DNA of 64,000 nt, taken from the NCBI GenBank assembly GCA_949130485.1, contig OX422185.1, positions 835,501 through 899,500 on the forward strand, written 5' to 3'. Source of the DNA: Agelas oroides (lineage: Eukaryota > Porifera > Demospongiae > Agelasida > Agelasidae). Of this stretch, positions 43,471 to 53,650 are shown in pieces (position 1 is the first letter of the stretch; every line of letters starts with the position of its first letter). Under the pieces are notes generated by a model that was given only the letters and a program-made list of their open reading frames with translations, made no database searches and was not told the DNA's origin. The position numbers and the translations under genes are program-made.

Positions 43471-44763
43471 TTACAGGGATTCTTGCTGGCTCAGTAGGGG
43501 GAGTGGTTCCCTCTGAGCCATCATCGATATGCAGTTCCAGAGGACTTGCTGTAACATCATCTGCTGAGCTGGATTGCAGTAAACTTGCCCCTGTCCATAA
43601 CTGGGAACCCCTCCTTCGATTCCAGGTGACTCCACTGCTTGACCTCTCACTTCTGTTGCTTGTACTCCTGGCTGCCTCTCCACTGGCTTTTGCGCACTTG
43701 TTTTTGCTTGTCCGTTTTTTGGAGTCTCCCCCTGTGCAACTTGAATCTGTGACTTTACCACTGATGTCTTCTCTTGCGCTCCCCCGTTTTTTGGACTCCC
43801 CTGTGCCTTCCTTCCGCCTTGCCCCTGCATGTTTTTATTTGGTCCTTTAGCAACCCCGTTTATTGACTTCCTACCAGTCTTCTCAGGCCATCCACTCGTG
43901 GTCCTGTACGGCCTCCACCCTTTCCGTTCCCTTTTTAAAATGATGGGTTTGCCAATCAAGTTACTGACGTCGTTTCCTGTGGTAGAGACCTGCACTCCTA
44001 GCGTCTCATGTATTTTCACTGGTGACTGTGCTTGAGCTTGGTTTTCTGTCTGGTTCTCCAACTGAAGGATTTTTCTACTGAGCACCTCCAACCTTCTATC
44101 CCTGTGTTCAACGTCTCTTTCCAGAACTTCTATCCGCTTCATCAGATGAAGTAGCAGCTCCACCATCTGAGGGGGTTGTTCTATCAGCGACTGTTCAACG
44201 ATGAAAACGTCTTTGCACTTCCTTGCCCCCAGCTGCGTCATAACTTCCTCCTTCATACTCAGCACCGAATTTGACACGTTGGTATCTGTCACTTCTCTCT
44301 CACTTCTCGCTTCTCTGTACCGTTCTTTTATCGCCGCCTCAACCTCCTCCCCAGTAAACACGCCTCTCTGTGAGCGAAAATTCTCGACGACGTCTCTCAC
44401 AGCCTGTTCACGCGCCGCTTTCCTTTCAGCCCCACCCTTCTTGCTCTCTACTGTTCGCTCAGGGCCGTCACTCTCTCCCTCGCTGAACTTCTGGCGGTCT
44501 TCGCTCACCATCTCATCTGCTCTCCGGTCACTACAAGCTTCCTCTATTCTCTTTAGGTCTTCCTCAAACTCCTTCGCACACTTTTCACACCTCCATTCTT
44601 CATCCGAACTCCCAAGCTGGCATAGCTCTCCTTCGCTCAGGCCACCACACCCACAATGGTACCATTTCTGACATCTTCCTTCGCAAAAGATACCATTCCT
44701 CACCGTCTTATTGCACTTTCCACACTTTCCACACGAGTTCACCTGCTTCGCCATGTTCGTCAA
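43471..44763 (-). CDS. LINE ORF1 with PHD finger
   Basis: 430 residues from an ATG at 44763. Residues about 11-62 form a PHD-type zinc finger (CGKCGKC, CEGRCQKWYHCGC, WRCEKC). Then comes an acidic, charged region, a coiled coil around 205-245 (LLHLMKRIEVLERDVEHRDR), and a long basic K/Q/G/P-rich tail likely to bind RNA. ORF1 proteins package LINE RNA. PHD fingers occur in ORF1 of CR1-type elements. The frame is intact and lies about 80 bases upstream of ORF2. Confidence 0.8.
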   Translation of the reverse strand: MTNMAKQVNSCGKCGKCNKTVRNGIFCEGRCQKWYHCGCGGLSEGELCQLGSSDEEWRCEKCAKEFEEDLKRIEEACSDRRADEMVSEDRQKFSEGESDGPERTVESKKGGAERKAAREQAVRDVVENFRSQRGVFTGEEVEAAIKERYREARSEREVTDTNVSNSVLSMKEEVMTQLGARKCKDVFIVEQSLIEQPPQMVELLLHLMKRIEVLERDVEHRDRRLEVLSRKILQLENQTENQAQAQSPVKIHETLGVQVSTTGNDVSNLIGKPIILKRERKGWRPYRTTSGWPEKTGRKSINGVAKGPNKNMQGQGGRKAQGSPKNGGAQEKTSVVKSQIQVAQGETPKNGQAKTSAQKPVERQPGVQATEVRGQAVESPGIEGGVPSYGQGQVYCNPAQQMMLQQVLWNCISMMAQREPLPLLSQQESL

Positions 44764-44864
44764 TTAGTTGCCGTATTAAAGGCAAAGAGAGATCCATGGG
44801 TCTTTCTGAATTCCGGTCTGTACCAACTAGCTGAGCTCTTGCATTGGAGCAGAGGATATAGGTA

Positions 44865-45353
44865 TCCAACCTGAAATATGAAGTGTGCACATTGATTCCA
44901 AAACAGTGATTTCATTAAGAGCCAACCCAGGTAGCTAAGAACGAAACAACAGACGGATCAGGTTCACATGACGTGTCAATTTTATTTGGAAACAGCGCAC
45001 TTTTCTGGAAGTGGTAGGTCACAAATAATGGTATACGTGACCAACATCAAGGGTCTAGTTATTCAAAGGAAAAACTTACCCTCACAGATGTATTACTCAC
45101 TGTCATGTTAACAGTAGTCTCACTTGCAGTGGTCAGTGGTCTGGGAGCGAAGTAATTTTATCGGTTACGGCAAACTTACATTTTTGGGTCACATACCATT
45201 TATTGGAACTTACCACTTTCGGAAAAGTGCACCAATCCTGAAAAAAATGACATGCAAACCCGATTTGTCTGTGGTTTATTTCTTACTTGGGTGGGCTCTT
45301 ATGAAAAGCACTGTTTTGGAATTAATGTGCACACTTTCATATTTCAGGTTGGA
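44865..45353. mobile_element. 489-bp foldback element
   Basis: TCCAACCTGAAATATGAAGT at the left is mirrored by CTTTCATATTTCAGGTTGGA at the right, and similarity continues inward over about 110 bases (GTGCACATTGATTCCAAAAC against GTTTTGGAATTAATGTGCAC). The LINE 5' end abuts it. No coding content. Confidence 0.75.
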
Positions 45354-45439
45354 CACCCTAACGTTGTTCATTTCTCAAAGCCTTTACTTTGCATAGTGAG
45401 TAAGAAGTACCCACAGTCACATACTGAAGTACCTGCTTA

Positions 45440-45501
45440 GTCTCGTGAGCCAGTCGTATTATCACTGGAAATAAAGATAAAATACAGCTGGCTCGTGAGA
45501 C
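45440..45501. mobile_element. 62-bp micro-MITE
   Basis: GTCTCGTGAGCCAG and CTGGCTCGTGAGAC arms around 34 bases, flanked by TA on both sides. A minimal member of the GTCTC family. From 45502 to 46670 no gene is supported. Confidence 0.7.
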
Positions 45502-46022
45502 TACTCCCTGCTCTACCATGAATATGACAGCAGTCAATCTATGAGTAAAGGACTAGCAACCAACAAGATCTATTTCATACAAGGGGATTAGTTGGGTGCT
45601 TGTCCAACTGCAGGGAGAACTCGTCAGTCTCACAGGGTTCAGAGGTATGTATAGGGCTCTCACTTCTGACACCATCACATCTCTCTCACCCTCCCTTTCA
45701 CATTCCTCACAGGGTATTCAATGTAATGTTTACTCTCTCTCTCCATTGTCTCTCCCTTCCTCTGTGTTACTGAGCTGCTGAGTGATGCCCCTTTGTCTTC
45801 ATAAGAAAGGGAACAGCAAGTGATACTAGGGGGAGAGGTAAAATCTGTTCATATCATGTCCAACCGAAGGTGACAATGCTCAGCAGGTATGACATGCATG
45901 GCTGGTTTGCTGGTTCAATTTGTTCATGTAATAAGTCACTCTGTCACTGACACTCATTAAGATTTAGTCCCTCCCTGACACACCCTCACACACTCTCAGT
46001 CTCCCTCGGCTCTAGTTTCCAG

Positions 46023-46079
46023 GAGTCCCTCACTTTTCATCATGAGCAACATAACAGGATGGCACATCACAACTCCCAG
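46023..46079 (+). CDS. possible 57-nt internal exon
   Basis: A CTAGTTTCCAG acceptor and a GTGAGC donor enclose 19 codons in frame (ESLTFHHEQHNRMAHHNSQ). Nothing nearby confirms it. Confidence 0.2.
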
Positions 46080-46670
46080 GTGAGCAGGCTACAATGGCAT
46101 ATGGTTCATACCAGCCACCCAACATATACATTGGAAAGGCTTTAGCCTGGGAATGAGGTTACTTGTGTATGCAGCAGCTAGCATGTGTTGACAGCTAGTG
46201 ACAAACTCAGATTATGTGTATATACATACACGTTGCCCAGAGACACATGTACTGTATAGGTTTGTGCATGGTGTTTGAGAGTGCATATACAGACATAGAG
46301 ATCAACAACGTGAAGAAGAGGGCTCAAAGATGGCATGTAAAGCAGGAGGGAGGAGTAGGCCCCAACCAGATCATGCTGTTGAAGAGACTGCCACATATTG
46401 CTTACCCTTTCTCCCTGTCTCATCAACATACAATAGTCTTCTGAGTGATTCTTATCCACACACTGAGGGGATTTCTACTCAGAACCAACCCCATGAGAGA
46501 TTCCTATGTATTACCTTCCCTTTCTTCCTTTTTCAACTTGCTGGGATCAACATACACTAGTGTCTTGGTGATGTTCACTCCTCCTCCTCCTCTACATGTA
46601 TGTGCCTCTTTCAATGGTACAGTTCATAATGTGTGATGTGTCAATATCACTTAGGAATTTGATTGTTATG

Positions 46671-47834
46671 CAGGGCCGTAGGAAGCTAATTTAGAATGGT
46701 CCGGCCACAAATGAGGGATCATGACACCACAGTTTCCACACAAAGTGTGGAGTGCTAGTGGGGTCCCGCCCAGGAAAATTTTGAGATTTTTATGCTTCGT
46801 GATCAGTTCTGAGGTTCACTTGAGCTTAAATTACAAAATGTATTGACCTTAGCAAGACAGAGACGGCATGCACGTTATGGCAATACACACCTGACTAAGT
46901 GATGTGCAGGTAGCACACAAAAAGAATAGTTAGTTATAGGCTTACAAGGTCTGATTCACTTAAGTCTGTGTTCGCGGTTAACAAAAGTATTTGCCACATC
47001 AATTAAATCCAAATTATCAGTTTTTGCTTTGTGAACATGGAGCACAATTAGATGGTTTAGTCTTTCCTGTCCCATAGTGGCCCGTAAGTAGCTCTTCACT
47101 CTTCTCAGAACAGAAAATGTCCTTTCACTTCCTCCAGCCACTGCTGAACTCTGGAGTCATCTTTACCTCTGAGCTTAAGCACTTGTACAAAGTTGCTCTC
47201 AGATTCTTTATTGTCACCTCTTAGAGCAATATTTTGGCAAGCCAGGAATCTAATGTTTTGGAGGATTTTCAATAGCAGCCTGTTGTCTCTCTTATCACGG
47301 GAATGAATTTCAGATAGCTGCTCACCAATGTCTCTCGTTGTTTGAGGACGTACTATCATACCCTGTACAGCTTCTTTGTGACAGTCACTACTCTCATGCC
47401 TTGACATGCTGATTGTGCCATCCTTCCAGTTCCTAAATCTCCTATAGATGAAGGCAGCGTCCTTGTGGCTCGTTATCAGCTTATTTTTTGGTCTGCTGCA
47501 CACCGACAAACGTGGCAAAAAGCGGTGTCTTGTGCTTCATCGTAATGCAGCCATTTGTAGTGGCCGAACCAGCTAGGGTTGAAAGATCGCTTTATAACAG
47601 TCTTTTTTCCAAACTCTCTTTTTGGAAATTTAAAAGTCCTTGGGTTGATGAGGCTCTGCTGCAAATGTACTATCATGCGCATTACTACTAGTCATGCAAT
47701 TTACTGAAAGGTAGCTACGAGCAAATGAACCTCGTGTTTACGCACGTCCATGTACATGTCAATTTACCCGAGTAGTCGCTCGCAAAAAAGGTCCGGCCAA
47801 AACCGGACCGGCCGGACCGGTTCCTACGGCCCTG
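46671..47834 (-). mobile_element. 1,164-bp deleted hAT element
   Basis: Terminal inverted repeats CAGGGCCGTAGGAA and TTCCTACGGCCCTG enclose remnants of a hAT transposase gene. A GGACCGGCCGGACCGG palindrome lies near the right end. An 8-bp duplication is not clear (TTGTTATG against TTATATCA). Confidence 0.75.
46956..47682 (-). pseudogene. hAT transposase relic: TTF zinc finger plus dimerisation tail
   Basis: The N-terminal part reads FPKREFGKKTVIKRSFNPSW, then WLHYDEAQDTAFCHVC, a TTF-type finger of ZMYM/hAT transposases, continuing in a shifted frame with KDAAFIYRRFRNWKDG and H...C-like residues. It then jumps to the C-terminal hAT dimerisation motif ERTFSVLRRVKSYLRATMGQ with RLNHLIVLHVHK. 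The whole catalytic middle is deleted. Confidence 0.75.
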
Positions 47835-47949
47835 TTATATCAGTATTGCAACAAATATAACTAGGTGAATGCACAGCATTGTGGGGGCGAGCGTGAGCTC
47901 GAATGCGATGGATGCGCAAGTGCGTGCAGCAGAGTGTGAGCGAAGCTGA

Positions 47950-48431
47950 AGGCCTGGGAACCGCTCCGAGCATGTAGTACATTTCTGCATTTCCAATGCA
48001 GCAATCTCTGCATGAAACTTCCGCATCTTAGCCTGAACAGAGGGCTGTTCAAACAAAGGCAGCTGTGACTGTTGTCCTCTTTGCCCTTCCCTGTTACGCT
48101 GTAGTCTGGCCTCTCTCTCACTGCCAGTCTCAGCAGCCAACCTGTCCCTCATCCGCTGAAGCCTAACTGCTCTCTCCTCTTCGCTTTCAGTTGCCAGACT
48201 CTGACGTCGGTTATCGCGTATTTGCCGCAATCTGGCGTCTCTCTCTTCGGCAGTCTGTGAGGCGCGTCTAGCCCTATCTCTTGCTCTCCGCACTCTCAGC
48301 CGTTCCTCTCTCTGTTCCGCGGTTTCAGAGGCGCGACGAGCTCTCTCTCGCTCTCTTCTACGTTGCAGTCTGTCTTCTCTGTTCCGTGATGACTCGGGGA
48401 CTCTTGCTGAAGAATTGCTGTACGACTCCAT
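47950..48431 (-). pseudogene. Helitron replication-helicase protein, N-terminal fragment
   Basis: An ATG at 48431 opens MESYSNSSARVPESSRNRED, then repeated units such as RRERERARRASETAEQREER and RLRVRRARDRARRASQTAEE, then FHAEIAALEMQKCTTCSERF PGLQL. I recall exactly this order (Arg/Glu coiled repeats, then a CTTCSE..PGLQL zinc-binding motif) at the start of Helitron proteins in animals. Homology ends near 47950; the Rep and helicase domains are missing. The frame itself runs on to 47835 through unrelated DNA. Confidence 0.72.
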
Positions 48432-48585
48432 TGTAGAACACGTGGCGTCTGCACTATTATTGACGTTACGTGCGTTAAATTGGATAAGTTTAGGATATGC
48501 GGCACGACGTACGACACATAATATATAATAATATATATATATAAAAGAAAGTCGCCGTTAGCATCGCTAGACTCAGGCGCGTTAA

Positions 48586-49432
48586 GGACTGGGTCCAGCT
48601 GTTTTGCGCGCGCTGCCTAAATTACCCTTGAGGCGGGCGTTATCTTACCGTAAACAGGAAGGCGGTTGTATCTATGTAAACAATGCGGAACCTTGGAATG
48701 CAATTAAGTACCTTCGCTATCACTGTACAGATGCACCGTTCAAGGCGTGTACTCTTCCTAACGGTCTTGTTCTTACCTCGTTCGACTAAACGTGATGCGA
48801 TACGCACGTCTGTAACACTAAAAGTCATTCTAGAAAGCGCTTCCAGCAATTTTCAAAGCGGCTGTAGTGGAGTCACGTGCACCATGTAGGTAGCACGTGC
48901 CAGCTACTCTTGAATAAGCCGCATAATGGCCGCTTGGCAGCTCTTTTTCCGGAAGTAACTCATGCGGAATTCTACAGAAGAGAGCTGGAGTGTACTATTG
49001 GGTTTGATGGAGAAGAAATCTAATTGTCTTTGATTTCACCATGGGAAAAGTTCGTAGCTTACCGCTAAAGGTACGAAGTGAAGCTTTAAATGCCCGGTGG
49101 GCGTGGCATATTTGCCAGTTCTAGCGCTCTAGAAAGCGACATCGACTATTCCCACGGATAAAAAGTTGGGCCAGTTGAAATAGAACGTATTGGTGCAAAA
49201 AGAATCGTGAAATTTTGCTCGCGCGAATTCCGCATATCACGTTTATTGCATTGATATGCCCTGAGGGAGGGGCTTGGTACAGCTAAGTTTGTGGGCGGGG
49301 CCTAAAATTATGTCCCAGTAAACAATAAGGGTGGGGCTACATGTAACAATACTAAACAATTACTTCTTCATTTGTCATAAAGTTGATTCAAATTTTGCCA
49401 TAATATAGCCTCAGAAGCCCTGGACCCAGTCC
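48586..49432. mobile_element. 847-bp TTAA-flanked non-autonomous transposon
   Basis: TTAA at 48582-48585 and 49433-49436 flank inverted ends GGACTGGGTCCAG and CTGGACCCAGTCC. TTAA targets are used by piggyBac and Kolobok elements. A similar end (TTAAAGGCTGGGTCCAG) occurs at about 951. No transposase inside. From 49437 to 50035 no gene is seen. Confidence 0.78.
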
Positions 49433-50035
49433 TTAATGCTCCTGAGGAAGTGGGCTCGCTCACGCTCGCCCCGATTATCCCACCCTGCCTCTTCATCTTT
49501 CCCCCCTTTCCCCCACTCTTCCTGTCTACTCCCCCTTCTCCCCCTCCTTTCCATTTCCAAAAGTGAAATGGTTAACTACTATTACATCATTCTTCAGAGT
49601 TACTGTTCATGTAAATAGAACATTATTGGTTACATTCTCCCCGGACAGAGCAGCATGAGCCTGAATGCTCAACATCAGTGGGGAGTGTAACGTTAATTAT
49701 TTGATATTACCCAATAATTATTGTTGGACCTCGCAACCTGCTGCCATATCCCTTATCACCTTCACCCTCAACGTTCAAAGATAAATATGTAAGCTTAAGC
49801 TCAGATTTCACCTGAACCATTATACCAACAGTACTAATAATGGGGAAGTCAGTTGAGAAATTACAAACTTAACAATCAGAATTAGTTTTTTTTCCACACA
49901 ACATGTAATGAAGCCCTCATCATGTACAATCATCCAGTATGCAAATTGTAATCATCATGTACCAACAACTCATATTGAAGAATGTACAATCATGCAGTAT
50001 GACAGTAACACACCACTAGTCTTACAATGCTACAT

Positions 50036-50352
50036 TTACAGTTCATCTTTGACAGTGGTAGAGTAATCTATGTGTTGCATGTGAGCAATGTTGTTAGCAA
50101 GTCTAGCATTATAGAAAGGATAGTCAGCTAAAACCTTCACTACTTGCTCCCAGCAGGCTCTCCCTGTGTCTAGGTATGCCTCCAGGCACCTCCTTTTCTT
50201 TATGGTACTGTCTGTGTCTATCATGTTACGAAGTCCGTTGATAACAGCTTTTTCTACCCCTAGGTTTTCACAGAGGGTTTCCCAGTTTCCAATCTCTGCC
50301 ACTGCCTTTCCAAGTTCTTGCTTGTTTGAGATACTGTGACAGCCCTCTGCAG
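50036..50352 (-). CDS. GTPase-Ig-Death gene, last exon: Death domain
   Basis: A TATTCCTCTAG acceptor (phase 1) opens an exon ending in a TAA at 50036. It reads ELGKAVAEIGNWETLCENLG, VINGLRNM, LEAYLDTGRACWEQVVKVLA and LANNIAHM. These are the six-helix pattern and two conserved Trp positions of a Death domain, which recruits signalling partners. Its phase fits both the Sushi exon (A|CT) and, if that is skipped, the membrane exon (T|CT). The protein ends in KDEL, a sequence that acts as an ER-retrieval signal only if it is luminal. Confidence 0.72.
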
Positions 50353-51032
50353 CTAGAGGAATAAAAGTATAGGAGAATTTCATTCGTGGTGGCCAAATCC
50401 AGTTTAGCCATGCATTTAGGTCATTGGAAACTGGCAAGTAGCCAAGTAAATGACAAAAAAATTATTTTCACCACTGTACCCTAATTGGTTAACGATCTCA
50501 TTAACCTTGCCTTTCTGCACTGCAAGCAATAGAAAGCAAGGCACAGCCTAGAAATGGAGCTTTTCTTCTCTCCTGTTCAGGGTCATTGAGGCCAGGTTCA
50601 GTCTCTGCTTGTCATAGATCTACATACCAGCAAGATTTCTCTAACCAGCTTCAAACTTAATGTGAGCATGCATGAACAATCAACGAACCACATCTCCCTT
50701 ATAAAAACAGGCCTAGATGTTATGCAAAGTCACCCACTGCGCAGGACACGTTTCGGCCAATACCAGGCCTCATCAGCTGCGCTGGGGTGACCGGGAGATG
50801 GGGACTGCCATATCATGCACAGAATGGAGTCAGGTGGCTGGCCTTATTCAAAAGTCGGTAGAGACTCCACATGTCAGACCTTCCTCTGACTTGAATACAA
50901 GTATGAACTAGAATTTGACAACCTGTGACTTTCATGCATAAAAAAATGCCAAGGAGTTGCAAGACCCATTATAACTATGATCTACTCTACGCAGGATGTG
51001 GGTAGCAATGTATCAAGGCCACAGAAGAGTAG

Positions 51033-51480
51033 CCCTGTGGGAGATGGTAGTACCAGCCTGGACCAGCCTGGTCTAGAGAAATCTCTATGGTACATGTATG
51101 GTAGTACCAGCCTGGTCTAGAGAAATCTCTATGGTACATGTATGGTAGTACCAGCCTGGACCTGCCTGGTCTAGAGAAATCTCTATGGTACATGTATGGT
51201 AGTACCAGCCTGGTCTAGAGAAATCTCTATGGTACATGTATGGTAGTACCAGCCTGGTCTAGAGAAATCTCTATGGTACATGTATGGTAGTACCAGCCTG
51301 GACCTGCCTGGTCTAGAGAAATCTCTATGGTACATGTATGGTAGTACCAGCCTGGTCTAGAGAAATCTCTATGGTACATGTATGGTAGTACCAGCCTGGA
51401 CCTGCCTGGTCTAGAGAAATCTCTATGGTACATGTATGGTAGTACCTGCCTGGTCTAGAGAAATCTCTATGGTAAATGTA
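51033..51480. repeat. VNTR, 45-60 bp unit, in an intron
   Basis: About eight copies of CTGGTCTAGAGAAATCTCTA TGGTACATGTATGGTAGTACCAGC. Some carry an extra CTGGACCTGC. The unit contains a small palindrome AGAGAAATCTCT. It lies between the Sushi and Death exons. Confidence 0.9.
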
Positions 51481-51669
51481 TGCATGTACGTAGTGGGCCA
51501 AGCATTAATTTCTGTCTGGAATACGCTATCCGAGTATCTGTTTACACATAGTTATCAACAAAACTCCCATTAGTACACTGAGTACACACGAATGTCTACA
51601 CTAAGTGTGTGGCAGTGTGAACTGGACCCCAAAAATTGTTCAAAGGGTAATAGGCAGTTTGCAACATAC

Positions 51670-51846
51670 TTTGACAGGTAGGTCCACTCCCAGACCACAT
51701 TCCCGTAGGTTGACATGTGCGAATACTGTCTCCCAACAGGTTGTAGCCGGTATTACAGCTGTAGGTAGCTGTCCGTCCAAATGTTGTTCCAGTAGGGTGA
51801 CTAACTCGACCATTGGCTGGGCTGGACAGAGCACCACAGTCCACAA
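51670..51846 (-). CDS. Sushi/CCP module exon
   Basis: 177 bases between a CATTTTGACAG acceptor and a GTATGT donor, phase 1 to 1. It reads DCGALSSPANGRVSHPTGTT, ATYSCNTGYNLLGDSIRTCQ and MWSGSGPTCQ, with the four cysteines and Trp of a complement-control-protein module. Such modules are extracellular and disulfide-bonded. It lies between the membrane exon and the Death exon on the same strand with compatible phase, so it may be a cassette exon of that gene or a stray module. Confidence 0.8.
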
Positions 51847-52004
51847 CTGTCAAAATGAGGAACACAACATGTACTTGTAATGTGCACGTGTGAAAAGTGG
51901 AATAGATGAACTAATGGTAGCCATTGGCTGTGTTAGCCAACACTACATACAACTGTCAAAATAACGTGTTACAAGATGCAAGGGAAAGGCAATGATATAC
52001 TGTA

Positions 52005-52530
52005 GGCACTGGTTGTTAAGTGCAGCTCTTTATAATTTATTGAGGGTTTTAGCCATCATGTGTTAGGTGCATGCGCTTAATAAATGAACTTTGAACTTTA
52101 AGCGAACGTGTCGAGCAAAACGTGTCAAGTAGTACGAAGAACGAAGAGAATGGCTGAACTAGCACTGGGAAGTAGTTTAGTCAGGAAGCGAAAAAGCTAC
52201 ACAAGAGAAGAGAAACTGAAGATAGTAAACAACTACTACAACAATGGAAAGAACCTATACCAGACGTGAAAGAAGTTCTCGCAAAATATGAAGAGTGTTC
52301 AGTGCCAGATCTGCTTGTAAATGTGATGGCCATGAATGACGCTCTCTAAAGTACTTGCTTGACGCTCTGCCCTGTTGAACGAGCGATATAACGGAAGCAG
52401 CGAAAACACCGCCCACAATTTTCACACCCATTTAATAAGCGACTATTTGTTGTTAAGCACACGTCCACTGTTAAGCGCATATTTCCTTGCTGTCAGCTGT
52501 TATAAGCGCATGTGCTTAACAACCAGCACC
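52005..52530. mobile_element. pogo/Tigger-like deleted element
   Basis: Inverted ends GGCACTGGTTGTTAAGTGC and GCATGTGCTTAACAACCAGC surround about 525 bases. The plus strand (52150-52269) opens MAELALGSSLVRKRKSYTRE then EKLKIVNNYYNNGKNLYQT, the start of a pogo/jerky-type helix-turn-helix, followed by a stop. The catalytic part is missing. It sits in an intron of the GTPase-Ig-Death gene. Confidence 0.6.
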
Positions 52531-52749
52531 TCTGGTATATTAAGCCACACTCGGGTGTCAAGTCAAGTGCATGTGTGCGTTGTACTTCAGGTACATCAAA
52601 ATCTAATGGTAGTCCATTTTTGGGAGGCATGTTCGTAATGTATAAGAAGGAAGGGAGGGAGAGGTATGTTGAACGCAGAGCCATATGGTGCTGAAGCTTT
52701 AGTCTTAGTTTAATATGTTGTGTCATTTCTAAAGTAAGCCATGACTTAC

Positions 52750-52830
52750 ATAAAGTGCCAAACAGTGCCAACACCACAGCGGTGATGAGGAAGCCACAGA
52801 TTTTGAGTAGCTTCCAATGGCATCTCTCAT
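52750..52830 (-). CDS. GTPase-Ig-Death gene, membrane-segment exon
   Basis: 81 bases between a TTTCTACAG acceptor and a GTAAGT donor, phase 1 to 1. It reads ERCHWKLLKICGFLITAVVL and then ALFGTL. A basic stretch followed by about 18 hydrophobic residues is a clear single transmembrane helix. Confidence 0.8.
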
Positions 52831-52960
52831 CTGTAGAAAGAACACAGTGGTGATCAATGATTGCAAACTTTATTCCTTACAGGAAGTATATCCACCAAAC
52901 TAACTTATTATTCCATGACTAAATTAAGAATACACACATTGTTAATCTGATGAAACTCAC

Positions 52961-53236
52961 ACACAGTAAGCTGAGCTTCCTCTGAAATTTCCCCATCTTC
53001 TTTCACCTCATTCTTCACTACACATTTGTAGCGACCAGCATCACTCTTGTTCACTTGTCGAATCGTCAGTGTATGGGTGGTAGCTCCATTGTGTCTACTG
53101 TCATTGGGCACATTACTGCCATTCTTCTGCCATTGATATGTAAGATTATCTCCACCAGCTTTAATGGAAAATGTTGCTTCTTCTCCAGTAGGTATTTGCT
53201 GGTTTTCAGGGTGCTGAGTGATCACGGGTGGATCAA
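52961..53236 (-). CDS. GTPase-Ig-Death gene, Ig domain 5
   Basis: 276 bases, phase 1 to 1, acceptor TTTCCCCTCAG and donor GTGAGT. I-set-like Ig fold: TFSIKAGGDNLTYQWQKNGS with the core Trp, then SDAGRYKCVVKNEV. The B-strand position that normally holds the first cysteine is Ile, so the standard disulfide cannot form. Confidence 0.85.
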
Positions 53237-53305
53237 CTGAGGGGAAAGAGGGCAGTATTTATAAGCACCAAAAATGCAAATGTTGACAAATCTGATGAAA
53301 CTCAC

Positions 53306-53581
53306 ACACAGAAAGTTGAGCCTCCTCTGAAATTTCTCCATCTTCATTCACCTCATTCTTCACTACACATTTGTAGCGACCAGCGTCACTCTTGTTCACT
53401 CTTTCAATCGTCAGTGTGTGGGTGGCAGCTCCATTGTGTCTACTGTCATTGGGCACATTACTGCCATTCTTCTGCCACTGATATGTAAGATTATCTCCAG
53501 CAGCTTTAATAGAAAATGTTGTTTCGGCTCCAGTGGGTATTTGCTGGTTTTCAGGGTGCTTGGTGATCTTGGGTGGATCAA
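53306..53581 (-). CDS. GTPase-Ig-Death gene, Ig domain 4
   Basis: 276 bases, phase 1 to 1. Nearly the same sequence as domain 5, with small changes (GAETTFSIKAAGDNL, IERVNKSDAGRYKC). The flanking intron is about 70 bases and also conserved, so exon and intron were duplicated together. Confidence 0.85.
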
Positions 53582-53650
53582 CTGAGGTGAAAGAGGGCAG
53601 TATTTATAAGCACCAAAAATGCAAATGTTGACAAATCTGATGAAACTCAC

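Larger units (their letters stand above)
40490..44863 (-). mobile_element. near full-length non-LTR retrotransposon (LINE)
   Basis: Carries a PHD-finger ORF1 and an APE-endonuclease/reverse-transcriptase ORF2. Its 3' end appears to be about 40490, at AATCTTATCTATC next to a Helitron relic. An A/T-rich tail-like block lies at 40170-40250. The 5' end lies near 44863, against an inverted-repeat element. One premature stop and a possible poly-G slip are the only lesions I see, so it is a fairly young copy. CR1/L2-like placement is a guess from the PHD-bearing ORF1. Confidence 0.8.

Noticed and set aside
42186-44671. Plus-strand Ser/Phe-rich ORFs across the LINE
   Set aside because: Antisense of the Lys/Glu-rich LINE proteins.
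51033-51480. Repeat-protein ORFs (MYHRDFSRPG...) in the VNTR
   Set aside because: Open frames arise only because the 45-60 bp unit lacks stops; no start context, splice sites or homology.
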